From assembly GCA_001871075.1 (NCBI GenBank), contig MNUP01000101.1, positions 23,653-30,122 on the forward strand: DNA of 6,470 bases, written 5' to 3'. The stretch is from Candidatus Desantisbacteria bacterium CG1_02_49_89 (GTDB taxonomy: Bacteria > Desantisbacteria > UBA1551). Every line of letters starts with the position of its first letter. The stretch's first letter is position 1. The position numbers were made by a program, and so were the translations under genes. Below are positions 1 to 4,658 of the stretch, piece after piece. The notes beneath the pieces were generated by a model, which was given only the letters and a program-made list of their open reading frames with translations, was not told the origin of the DNA and ran no database searches.

Positions 1-1666
1 CCCCGCCACCGCCGAACCCGCTTGAAGAACTCGGGGAAGAAGTCATGGCAGTATTCATTCCTGAGACCATTCCGGAAAAGCTGTTCCCGAACGATGCGGC
101 ATAGAAAGACCCGCTTTTGCCCGAATACCAGTCCGGTGACTGGAGCTCGATATCCGCGAAACGCCGCGCCCACTGCTTCTCAACCCTGAAAAGTATCGCG
201 TATGGAAGGTATTTTTCAAAGGTCTGCTGAAGCGTTTCTGTGCTTACAACGCCCAGCCTGAATCTTTCCGCCGTGTAAAGATACATTTTAAAACCTTTAA
301 GTTCATTCGTGACCCTTGAACCCTTTTCGGTCCTTCGGGGCATCTTCATGCCGAAAACAATTATTATGATCAGCGATGAGATCACCGCGAAAACATGCCA
401 GGCCGTGAACCCAATAAGACTGATCGCTCCTCCCAGAAACATCACAAAGCAGACGAAACCCATTATCAGGCATCCGGCTGTGCCGCTGTATTTTGACCTG
501 GTCTTATCCGGGCTTTCATCAAAATATCCTTTTTCTTCAACCGCGGAGTAAAGAGCTTCTTTTATTTTCGGAATGTCTTTGTAAAACCTGTCCTTAAGGT
601 CGTCCATTGTAACATACCCGAGCGTGTTTTCCCTCATAACGCCCAGCCCGTGCGAAAAAAGCTTTATCAGGATCAGTTTCTCGTGGTCCTCGAGGTCCCC
701 GCCTTCCTTGAGCCATTTAAAAGCATACCTTTTCCTGCTGCCGAAAATAAAGGGCGATTCTTCCTCAATGATCTTTAAATACCCGCGCACCGCAAGGTCA
801 ACTATCACGGCTATGATATCCCTGGTATCAGCTTTTTCGTCGATCAGGGTCCCCGCGATCGCCGGCCTTATGCTGTCAGGCGGCTTAAAGGCCGGGACCA
901 CCACGTCATCCCTGTCTGTCTTTATATCCCTGCCCTTCCTCCACCACAACTGGAACATGAAAATAAACATAAACAGCGGCGCGAGCATTCCTATAGCCCT
1001 GTCCGGTCGCGCGAACCAGCTCTCTTTATCCGCGTCGGACAGAACCTGGTTCACGATACCCTTGGGCCAGCCGGCGACGATCGTGAAATCGCCTCCTGGC
1101 TGGACATCCGAACCGGAAAACACGAACGTCTTATAATCCTTTTTTTCTATCTGCTGGTCCGCGGCATAGCTTTGTATCTCGGCTTTCATCTGGTCTTCTA
1201 TGTAAACCGCTGACGGCAGAGTGACATACACCCTGACTTTTTCAATGGGCACTGTCCTGTCCGAAGGCACGCAGTTCCACCACAGCTCGTCGTGGTCCTG
1301 GAAGAACCCTATTGCCCCGTGCACCAGGTATTTCACGGTCCAGGTATGGTCCGTATCGCTCAAGTTGAAACCCCACCTGACCATTATGCGGTTGGCGTGG
1401 TGGCGCGGGACAACGAACACCTTTTTCTTTGTTACCTCGTCGATAACCTGGATATCCGAGATGTAGCGCAGCTTTTTTTCCTCGATATCCCTGTAGGCAT
1501 AATGAAAGTTGCCCTCAAAGTGGAAGGTCATCTTCTCGCTTACCCAGAAGCTGCCGTTCTCATTTATGTCTACGCGCACTTCGTAGTCCTTGTAATAATA
1601 CGACTTCGCGTGCGCTGCGGACACTGCCAGCATTATAAACAAAAATGCTATTAATATTTTTTTCAT
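1..1666 (-). CDS. DUF2207 family membrane protein, C-terminus cut by window edge
   Basis: Translating the minus strand from the ATG at 1666 gives 555 open codons that run off the left edge without a stop. Residues 1-20 form a signal peptide (MKK, a hydrophobic run, then AHA before KS). Residues 22-205 are an extracytoplasmic DUF2207-type beta domain (YEVRVDINENGSFWVSEK, then YRDI near 58-61). A membrane helix lies at about 224-241, followed by a cytoplasmic region with helix-rich segments (DIIAVIVDLAVRGYLKI), and two further helices at about 397-441. The segment KYLPYAILFRVEKQWARRF (485-503) is the family's typical C-terminal motif, and the last visible residues, SSSSGFGGGG, begin the usual Gly/Ser-rich tail, so few residues are probably missing. 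The ATG at 1678 is also possible, but 1666 has GGGTGA just upstream and starts directly at the signal peptide. The biochemical role of the family is unknown; its members are often encoded beside LemA, as here. Identification is firm, function is not. Confidence 0.9.
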   Translation of the reverse strand, partial: MKKILIAFLFIMLAVSAAHAKSYYYKDYEVRVDINENGSFWVSEKMTFHFEGNFHYAYRDIEEKKLRYISDIQVIDEVTKKKVFVVPRHHANRIMVRWGFNLSDTDHTWTVKYLVHGAIGFFQDHDELWWNCVPSDRTVPIEKVRVYVTLPSAVYIEDQMKAEIQSYAADQQIEKKDYKTFVFSGSDVQPGGDFTIVAGWPKGIVNQVLSDADKESWFARPDRAIGMLAPLFMFIFMFQLWWRKGRDIKTDRDDVVVPAFKPPDSIRPAIAGTLIDEKADTRDIIAVIVDLAVRGYLKIIEEESPFIFGSRKRYAFKWLKEGGDLEDHEKLILIKLFSHGLGVMRENTLGYVTMDDLKDRFYKDIPKIKEALYSAVEEKGYFDESPDKTRSKYSGTAGCLIMGFVCFVMFLGGAISLIGFTAWHVFAVISSLIIIIVFGMKMPRRTEKGSRVTNELKGFKMYLYTAERFRLGVVSTETLQQTFEKYLPYAILFRVEKQWARRFADIELQSPDWYSGKSGSFYAASFGNSFSGMVSGMNTAMTSSPSSSSGFGGGG

Positions 1667-1687
1667 TTTTTCACCCATGACAAATAA

Positions 1688-1704
1688 TTAAAGACTGTCT
1701 TTAA
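1688..1704. promoter_or_regulatory. Perfect 17-bp palindrome upstream of the DUF2207 gene
   Basis: TTAAAGAC, one central base, then GTCTTTAA: both 8-bp arms are perfectly complementary. The palindrome ends 21 bp upstream of the chosen start at 1666. A dyad of this size and place fits a repressor operator or a short hairpin in the 5' leader. It is AT-rich and could be chance or part of the neighbouring repeats, so the regulatory reading is inference. Confidence 0.3.
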
Positions 1705-1714
1705 CCACGAATTA

Positions 1715-1732
1715 GCACGAATTTCCGCGGAT
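1715..1732 (-). repeat. Interspersed CACGAAT / ATCCGYGG repeat, copy 1
   Basis: Read on the minus strand, this 18-mer (ATCCGCGGAAATTCGTGC) matches 15 of 18 bases of the plus-strand segment at 4469-4486. It sits in a wider CCACGAATTAGCACGAATTT context with an internal CACGAAT echo (1707-1713 and 1716-1722). Its presence in both gene-free tracts in opposite orientation marks it as a dispersed repeat rather than a gene-specific site. Confidence 0.6.
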
Positions 1733-1766
1733 TTCAACTTTCAACCTTCAACCTTTAACTTTTAAC
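1732..1766. repeat. Five 7-bp tandem units (YTTYAAC)
   Basis: The units are TTTCAAC, TTTCAAC, CTTCAAC, CTTTAAC and TTTTAAC, consecutive and in register, ending six bases before the lemA stop codon at 1773-1775. Variation is confined to pyrimidine positions. The layout resembles the heptanucleotide short tandemly repeated repetitive (STRR) sequences known from cyanobacterial genomes, though the unit differs. It is too short and without spacers, so it is not CRISPR. Confidence 0.75.
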
Positions 1767-1772
1767 TATTGG

Positions 1773-2324
1773 TTAAAACGAAACCTTCGGCGCCTGCCTT
1801 TCCGCTTCATCCCCTATTTCGAAGAATTCCCTGTGCGTGAACCCGAACATGTTCGCCACTATGTTGTTGGGGAAAACCTGTGTGGCGATATTGTAATCGC
1901 GGACGCAGCCGTTATAATACCTGCGGGAGCCCTGTATTTCCGCCTCTATCTCGTTAAGGTTCTTCTGCAGTTCCTGGAAATTCTGGCTGGCTTTCAGGTC
2001 CGGGTAATTTTCCGCGACCGCGAATACCGAGCGTATTGCCTGGGTCAGCGCGTTTTCCGCCTGCCCCTTCTCTACCACGCCGCCAGCGGATATCGCGCTT
2101 GCGCGCGCCTGCGTGACCTTTTCAAAAAGCGTCTTCTCGTGCGCCGCGTACCCTTTTACCGTCTCAACAAGGTTCGGCACCAGGTCATAGCGGCGTTTCA
2201 ACTGCACGTCAATGCCGCTCCAGGATTCATTCACAAGAGTGCGGTTCCTCACAAGCAGATTGTAGATCCCCATCAGCCATGCTCCAACTACAATAACCAC
2301 GATCAACAACACGAAAGCTCCCAT
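1773..2324 (-). CDS. lemA: LemA family protein
   Basis: The 183-residue product has the full LemA architecture. An N-terminal membrane anchor (about residues 3-24) is followed by the hallmark NRTLVNESWSGIDVQLKRRYDLVPNLVETVKGY stretch, in which a tryptophan-containing helix leads into RRYDLVPNLV. Long amphipathic helices follow, then ENYPDLKASQNFQELQ, RRYYNGCVRDYN, and the C-terminal NNIVANMFGF ... KVSF ending typical of the family. Length matches family members (about 180-200). AAGGAGGG lies 4 nt before the ATG, a strong ribosome-binding site that fixes the start. The gene begins 16 nt after the corA stop, so co-transcription with corA and the channel is likely. LemA proteins are membrane-anchored helical bundles with an extracytoplasmic N-terminus in Listeria; their biochemical function is not settled. 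Confidence 0.95.
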   Translation of the reverse strand: MGAFVLLIVVIVVGAWLMGIYNLLVRNRTLVNESWSGIDVQLKRRYDLVPNLVETVKGYAAHEKTLFEKVTQARASAISAGGVVEKGQAENALTQAIRSVFAVAENYPDLKASQNFQELQKNLNEIEAEIQGSRRYYNGCVRDYNIATQVFPNNIVANMFGFTHREFFEIGDEAERQAPKVSF

Positions 2325-2340
2325 TTTGCCCTCCTTTTAA

Positions 2341-3330
2341 CTACAGCCAGTGTTTCTTTTTTATAAACCACAGCGTTATTATTGCCACGAACGCCATAAT
2401 GCCCAGCGCAAAGAAATACCCGTATTTCCATTCAAGTTCCGGCATGTATTTAAAATTCATCCCGTAAAGCCCCACGATAACGGTAAGCGGCATCATCACG
2501 GTTGCGACTATTGTAAGCGTTTTTATGACTTCGTTCATCTTGTTTGAGGCGGCCGCCATCCTGTTTGAAGCCGTTGAAAGGTATATTTCGAGCGATCCGC
2601 TCACGAGGTCCCTGTAGGTTTCCAGTAATTCGTAGATCCTGAAAAGGTGGTCATAAACGTCCCTGTAGTATATCTGGCTTTTTTTATTTATTGCGGGAAC
2701 GGGCTCTCTTGAAAGGAAATTCAGTATATCGCGCTGGGGGCCTATTATCCTCCTCATGTAAAGGAGCTCTTTTTTCAGGCCGAGGATCCTGCCCATCTGG
2801 TCTTCTTTCAACTCTTTGAAAATCTCCTCTTCAACCTCTTCTATTTTATCGTCAAGACCCTCAAGCGCGCACAGATAGTCGTCCACTATCCTGTCCAGCA
2901 CCGTATAGAGCAGAAAATCCGGGCCCTTCTCCATTATCTGCCACGGGGGGTTCAGGCATTTATCCCATACCGATTCAAGGCTTTTAACGGGTTTGTTATG
3001 AAAACTGACCAGGTAATTCGTACCGAGGAAAATACTGACTTCCGCGGCCGAAATTTCAGGGGACTGAGCGCACTTTTCAATTGCCTGCGTCTCAAGAAAA
3101 ATATAATCCCCGAAATTGTCAAGCTTCGGGTGAAAACTATCGTGCATGCAGTCCTCTATCGCCAGCGCGTGGAACTGGAAAATCGTTCTTAACACCCCTA
3201 TCTCGTTTTCACCGCCCCCTTCAAGGTCCACCCACAGAACCGCCGCAGAACTCTTCAGCAGTTCCGGTATTTTCCCGGGATCGTCAATGATCTCGCATTT
3301 CCTGTCTTTAAACGCAATAATTCTCGTCAT
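2341..3330 (-). CDS. corA: CorA family magnesium/cobalt transport channel
   Basis: This 329-residue protein has the CorA layout. A cytoplasmic alpha/beta domain (about 1-150, with VSIFLGTNYLVSFH near its end) is followed by a long acidic stalk helix (LEGLDDKIEEVEEEIFKELK), a helical LLYMRRIIGPQRDIL segment, and TM1 carrying the diagnostic YGMNF (GMN at 290-292). The short periplasmic loop MPELEWKYG holds the family's usual MPEL, then comes TM2 (about 303-323) and the basic KKKHWL tail. GMN forms the ion-selectivity entrance of the pentameric pore in characterised CorA proteins. The start codon overlaps the stop of the upstream channel gene by one base (TAATG), with GGAGGG upstream, so translation is probably coupled. 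The family moves Mg2+, Co2+ or Ni2+ into the cell; the exact ion cannot be read from sequence. Confidence 0.96.
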   Translation of the reverse strand: MTRIIAFKDRKCEIIDDPGKIPELLKSSAAVLWVDLEGGGENEIGVLRTIFQFHALAIEDCMHDSFHPKLDNFGDYIFLETQAIEKCAQSPEISAAEVSIFLGTNYLVSFHNKPVKSLESVWDKCLNPPWQIMEKGPDFLLYTVLDRIVDDYLCALEGLDDKIEEVEEEIFKELKEDQMGRILGLKKELLYMRRIIGPQRDILNFLSREPVPAINKKSQIYYRDVYDHLFRIYELLETYRDLVSGSLEIYLSTASNRMAAASNKMNEVIKTLTIVATVMMPLTVIVGLYGMNFKYMPELEWKYGYFFALGIMAFVAIITLWFIKKKHWL

Positions 3331-4331
3331 TATTTTCCCTCCAGCAATGCCCGGAGCTTATCCATCTGCCCGACGGTCGCCATGACTATCAGAACATCGC
3401 CTTCCAGCAGTTTTACGTCAGGTGTTGGGTTGAATATTTCCTCCTCCTGCCTTTTTACGGCAAGGACCAGCGCGTTTGTCTTCCCGGATATATCAAGGTC
3501 TTCGAGCGTCGTGCCGGCAAACCCGCATTCCCTGCTGACGCAATATTCCGCTATCCTCAGCTTCGCGTCCTTATCCCTTAGCATCCTGTCCAGGAAAGAC
3601 GTGACTGCCGGGCGCATTGTTTCCGAAGCAAGCCTCAAGCCTCCTATGTGGGTGGGTGAAACAACGGCTGCCGCGCCCGCTATCTTCATTTTATACCCGC
3701 TGCCGTCTTCTTCCGCCTTCGCGACTATGCGAAGTTTCGGGTTAAGGTTCCTTGCCGTGAGCGTGACAAATAAATTGTCCTTGTCGGTCGGCAAAGTCGT
3801 GACAAGGCCCGCTGCCCTGTCTATCCCGGCAAGCTTCAGCATCGCGTCAGAGGTCGCGTCGCCCTGGATGTAAAGAAGGCTCTCAAAACCCGATATTTTC
3901 CTTAGATTTGCCATATTGTTCTCTATGACCACGAATCTTGTGCCGGTCGCCAGGAACTCTTCTGACACGCACCTTCCGGTTGCCCCGGCGCCGCATACTA
4001 TGTAATGCCCGCTGAGCTGGGATATTTTCTTTTCCATTTTTCTCCTCCCAAGGATCCCGGTTAACTGTCCTTCAATAAAAAAAGCAACGAAAGAACTGCC
4101 CGCGTAAACAAGGGATATCGTGCCGCCAAGAATAAGGAAGATCGTAAAGATCCTGCCGGTGCGGGAAAGCTCATGGACCTCCGTGTACCCCACGGTGGCG
4201 ATGGTTATGACTGTCATGTAAAGGCTATCAAGAACAGGCCACTTTTCTATGGCGGTATAGCCGATAACGCCTGCGGCAACCACTATGCCAAGCATTGCCC
4301 CTATGATAATGATCCTCTTCTCGATCTCCAT
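3330..4331 (-). CDS. Two-TM potassium channel with RCK (TrkA-N/TrkA-C) domains, MthK-like
   Basis: The protein has 333 residues from the chosen ATG at 4331, close to MthK in size and order. TM1 lies at about 7-26, the pore helix and filter at 37-50, TM2 at about 61-86, an RCK N-lobe with Rossmann motif GAGATG (114-119) at about 108-230, and an RCK C-lobe (TrkA-C) at about 250-333. The acidic residue closing the second strand (VVIEN) suits a nucleotide-binding RCK. The filter reads TVGYT (46-50) instead of canonical TVGYG. The start at 4331 has AAGGA five bases upstream; a longer reading to 4436 only adds residues encoded by repeats and is rejected. A second strong ribosome site precedes Met99, just before the RCK domain. 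The gene ends in a one-base overlap with corA. Expected role: ligand-gated K+ (or related cation) flux across the inner membrane. The gating ligand is not predictable. Confidence 0.93.
   Translation of the reverse strand: MEIEKRIIIIGAMLGIVVAAGVIGYTAIEKWPVLDSLYMTVITIATVGYTEVHELSRTGRIFTIFLILGGTISLVYAGSSFVAFFIEGQLTGILGRRKMEKKISQLSGHYIVCGAGATGRCVSEEFLATGTRFVVIENNMANLRKISGFESLLYIQGDATSDAMLKLAGIDRAAGLVTTLPTDKDNLFVTLTARNLNPKLRIVAKAEEDGSGYKMKIAGAAAVVSPTHIGGLRLASETMRPAVTSFLDRMLRDKDAKLRIAEYCVSRECGFAGTTLEDLDISGKTNALVLAVKRQEEEIFNPTPDVKLLEGDVLIVMATVGQMDKLRALLEGK
4038..4049 (-). promoter_or_regulatory. Internal ribosome-binding site before Met99 of the channel gene
   Basis: On the minus strand GGGAGGAG is followed by AAAA and then the in-frame ATG (4035-4037) of Met99, about ten residues before the first strand of the RCK Rossmann fold. 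It is a stronger Shine-Dalgarno than the one at the gene's own start. In MthK an internal methionine at the same structural point yields free RCK subunits that co-assemble with the channel. The same codons encode Gly-Arg-Arg-Lys, and AGG is common in this genome, so chance is possible. Confidence 0.5.
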
Positions 4332-4346
4332 TCTTTTCCTTTTACT

Positions 4347-4383
4347 TGATTGCGGTGATTTTTTAAAGATGATTACGGTGATT
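4347..4383. repeat. Two copies of a TGATTRCGGTGATT direct repeat, period 23 bp
   Basis: TGATTGCGGTGATT at 4347-4360 and TGATTACGGTGATT at 4370-4383 differ at one base. The bases after each core (TTTTTAAAG and ATTTTAAG) are also similar, giving a near-complete 23-bp tandem duplication. It lies 16-52 bp upstream of the channel start, in its probable 5' untranslated region. Paired sites two helical turns apart could bind a regulator, but it may equally be another genome-wide repeat. Confidence 0.6.
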
Positions 4384-4411
4384 ATTTTAAGTATCAAGAG
4401 TCCCACCTCAA
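4384..4411 (-). promoter_or_regulatory. Weak candidate sigma70-type promoter for the channel-corA-lemA genes
   Basis: On the minus strand TTGAGG (4406-4411) and TAAAAT (4384-4389) are separated by 16 bp. They resemble -35 and -10 boxes and lie about 55-80 bp upstream of the channel start. The -35-like box falls within a hairpin module and the spacer consists of two 7-bp repeat units, so a recent repeat insertion may have supplied part of it. Matches this good arise by chance in AT-rich DNA. Confidence 0.2.
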
Positions 4412-4455
4412 CGGCGGGTCGCCGAAGTGGCGACAAGTATCAAGTGTCAAGAGTC
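4389..4455. repeat. 7-bp tandem units (AAGTATC/AAGTGTC/AAGAGTC) interrupted by a 32-bp insert
   Basis: Units AAGTATC and AAGAGTC fill 4389-4402; AAGTATC, AAGTGTC and AAGAGTC fill 4435-4455, followed by a decayed AAGTAAA. The 32 bp between them (4403-4434) are GC-rich and unrelated, and they break the 7-bp register, as expected if a separate element inserted into the array. Confidence 0.7.
4403..4434. repeat. Double-hairpin palindromic module inside the 7-bp array
   Basis: The right half is a clean stem-loop: GTCGCC (4418-4423), loop GAAGT, GGCGAC (4429-4434). The left half (4403-4417) can form a shorter imperfect stem, CCACC with GGCGG around TCAAC. The module is bounded on both sides by near-identical 14-bp stretches (AAGTATCAAGAGTC and AAGTATCAAGTGTC, one mismatch), which are either a duplicated target or simply units of the array. 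Confidence 0.6.
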
Positions 4456-4468
4456 AAGTAAAATATTT

Positions 4469-4498
4469 ATCCGTGGAAATCCGTGGCTGAATTTCGTG
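4469..4498 (+). repeat. Interspersed ATCCGTGG / TTTCGTG repeat, copy 2
   Basis: Positions 4469-4486 match the minus strand at 1715-1732 in 15 of 18 bases, and TTTCGTG follows at 4492-4498. TTTCGTG recurs at 4577-4583 and 4616-4622, and a further ATCCGT lies at 4504-4509. The tract therefore reads as a run of diverged ATCCGTGG/TTTCGTG units with later insertions in it. Confidence 0.55.
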
Positions 4499-4510
4499 TT
4501 TTCATCCGTA

Positions 4511-4534
4511 GCGCCATTCGCTCAGCTCTGGCGC
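4511..4534. repeat. Stem-loop GCGCCA...TGGCGC
   Basis: Six-base perfect arms (4511-4516 and 4529-4534) enclose a 12-base loop. It directly abuts, with a five-base spacer, the larger stem-loop to its right, so the two may be one composite element. No T-run follows on either strand, which argues against a rho-independent terminator. Confidence 0.5.
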
Positions 4535-4539
4535 GCAGG

Positions 4540-4572
4540 CCCCTGCGTTGAGCTGCGCAGCAGCTGCAGGGG
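4540..4572. repeat. Long two-part stem-loop CCCCTGC...GCAGGGG
   Basis: Outer arms CCCCTGC (4540-4546) and GCAGGGG (4566-4572) are perfectly complementary. An inner stem AGCTGC/GCAGCT (4551-4556 and 4560-4565) closes a GCA loop, with GTTG as a one-sided bulge. Thirteen base pairs make this the strongest secondary structure in the window. It could slow exonucleases at the 3' end of the thioesterase transcript, as REP elements do, but that is inference. Confidence 0.6.
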
Positions 4573-4575
4573 GCA

Positions 4576-4622
4576 CTTTCGTGCCTGCCCGCCGAAGCCT
4601 TGGCGTAGGCGCGGCTTTCGTG
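4576..4622. mobile_element. 31-bp palindromic module flanked by an 8-bp direct repeat
   Basis: CTTTCGTG occurs exactly at 4576-4583 and again at 4615-4622, bracketing a 31-bp GC-rich imperfect palindrome (4584-4614, GCCCGCCGAAGC on one side and GGCGTAGGCGCGG on the other). Removing the module and one flank restores a continuous CTTTCGTGGAAATTC. This is the signature of a small non-autonomous element inserted with an 8-bp target duplication. TTTCGTG also occurs on its own as part of the local repeat family, which weakens the case somewhat. Confidence 0.5.
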
Positions 4623-4658
4623 GAAATTCTTTGGCTTTCAACATTTAGCATATTTTAC

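Larger units (their letters stand above)
1679..1772. repeat. Repeat-bearing intergenic gap between lemA and the DUF2207 gene
   Basis: This gap holds, from left to right, a perfect 17-bp palindrome, one copy of a CACGAATT-type interspersed repeat, and five 7-bp tandem units. No open reading frame in it is convincing. Because it separates two minus-strand genes that commonly occur together, it may carry the DUF2207 gene's own promoter, but I see no clear -35/-10 pair. Confidence 0.6.
4332..4658. repeat. Gene-free repeat mosaic between thioesterase and channel genes
   Basis: This 327-bp tract encodes no credible protein. From the channel side it holds a 23-bp tandem duplication, 7-bp tandem units interrupted by a double hairpin, ATCCGTGG/TTTCGTG repeat copies, two large GC-rich stem-loops, and a palindromic module bracketed by CTTTCGTG. 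GC-rich modules alternate sharply with AT-rich flanks, which suggests repeated insertion of small palindromic elements into an older repeat tract. No stem is followed on either strand by a T-run long enough for a classical intrinsic terminator. Confidence 0.7.

Noticed and set aside
624-1654. Plus-strand open frames opposite the DUF2207 gene
   Set aside because: They are antisense to a long, recognisable coding frame and show low-complexity Ser-rich translations typical of shadows.
1667-1678. DUF2207 gene start at the ATG at 1678
   Set aside because: It would add MGEK before the signal peptide and has no Shine-Dalgarno. GGGTGA serves the ATG at 1666 better.
1833-2366. Plus-strand 177-codon open frame opposite lemA
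   Set aside because: It is antisense to a clear LemA protein and is explained by low stop frequency on the opposite strand.
3382-3873. Plus-strand 163-codon open frame opposite the RCK domain
   Set aside because: It is antisense to well-conserved RCK sequence and has no family signature.
4332-4436. N-terminal extension of the potassium channel to an ATG at 4436
   Set aside because: The added 35 residues are encoded by the hairpin module, 7-bp units and 23-bp duplication. A good ribosome site lies before the ATG at 4331, which starts right before TM1 as in MthK.
1732-4455. CRISPR array suggested by short repeated units
   Set aside because: Units are 7 bp, contiguous and degenerate, with no unique spacers of 30 bp or so and no cas genes.
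4511-4614. Intrinsic terminators at the GC stem-loops
   Set aside because: None of the stems is followed on either strand by a run of T residues, so a rho-independent call is not supported.
4427-4648. Plus-strand 73-codon open frame across the repeat mosaic
   Set aside because: It consists entirely of palindromic and tandem repeats, with no recognisable protein features.
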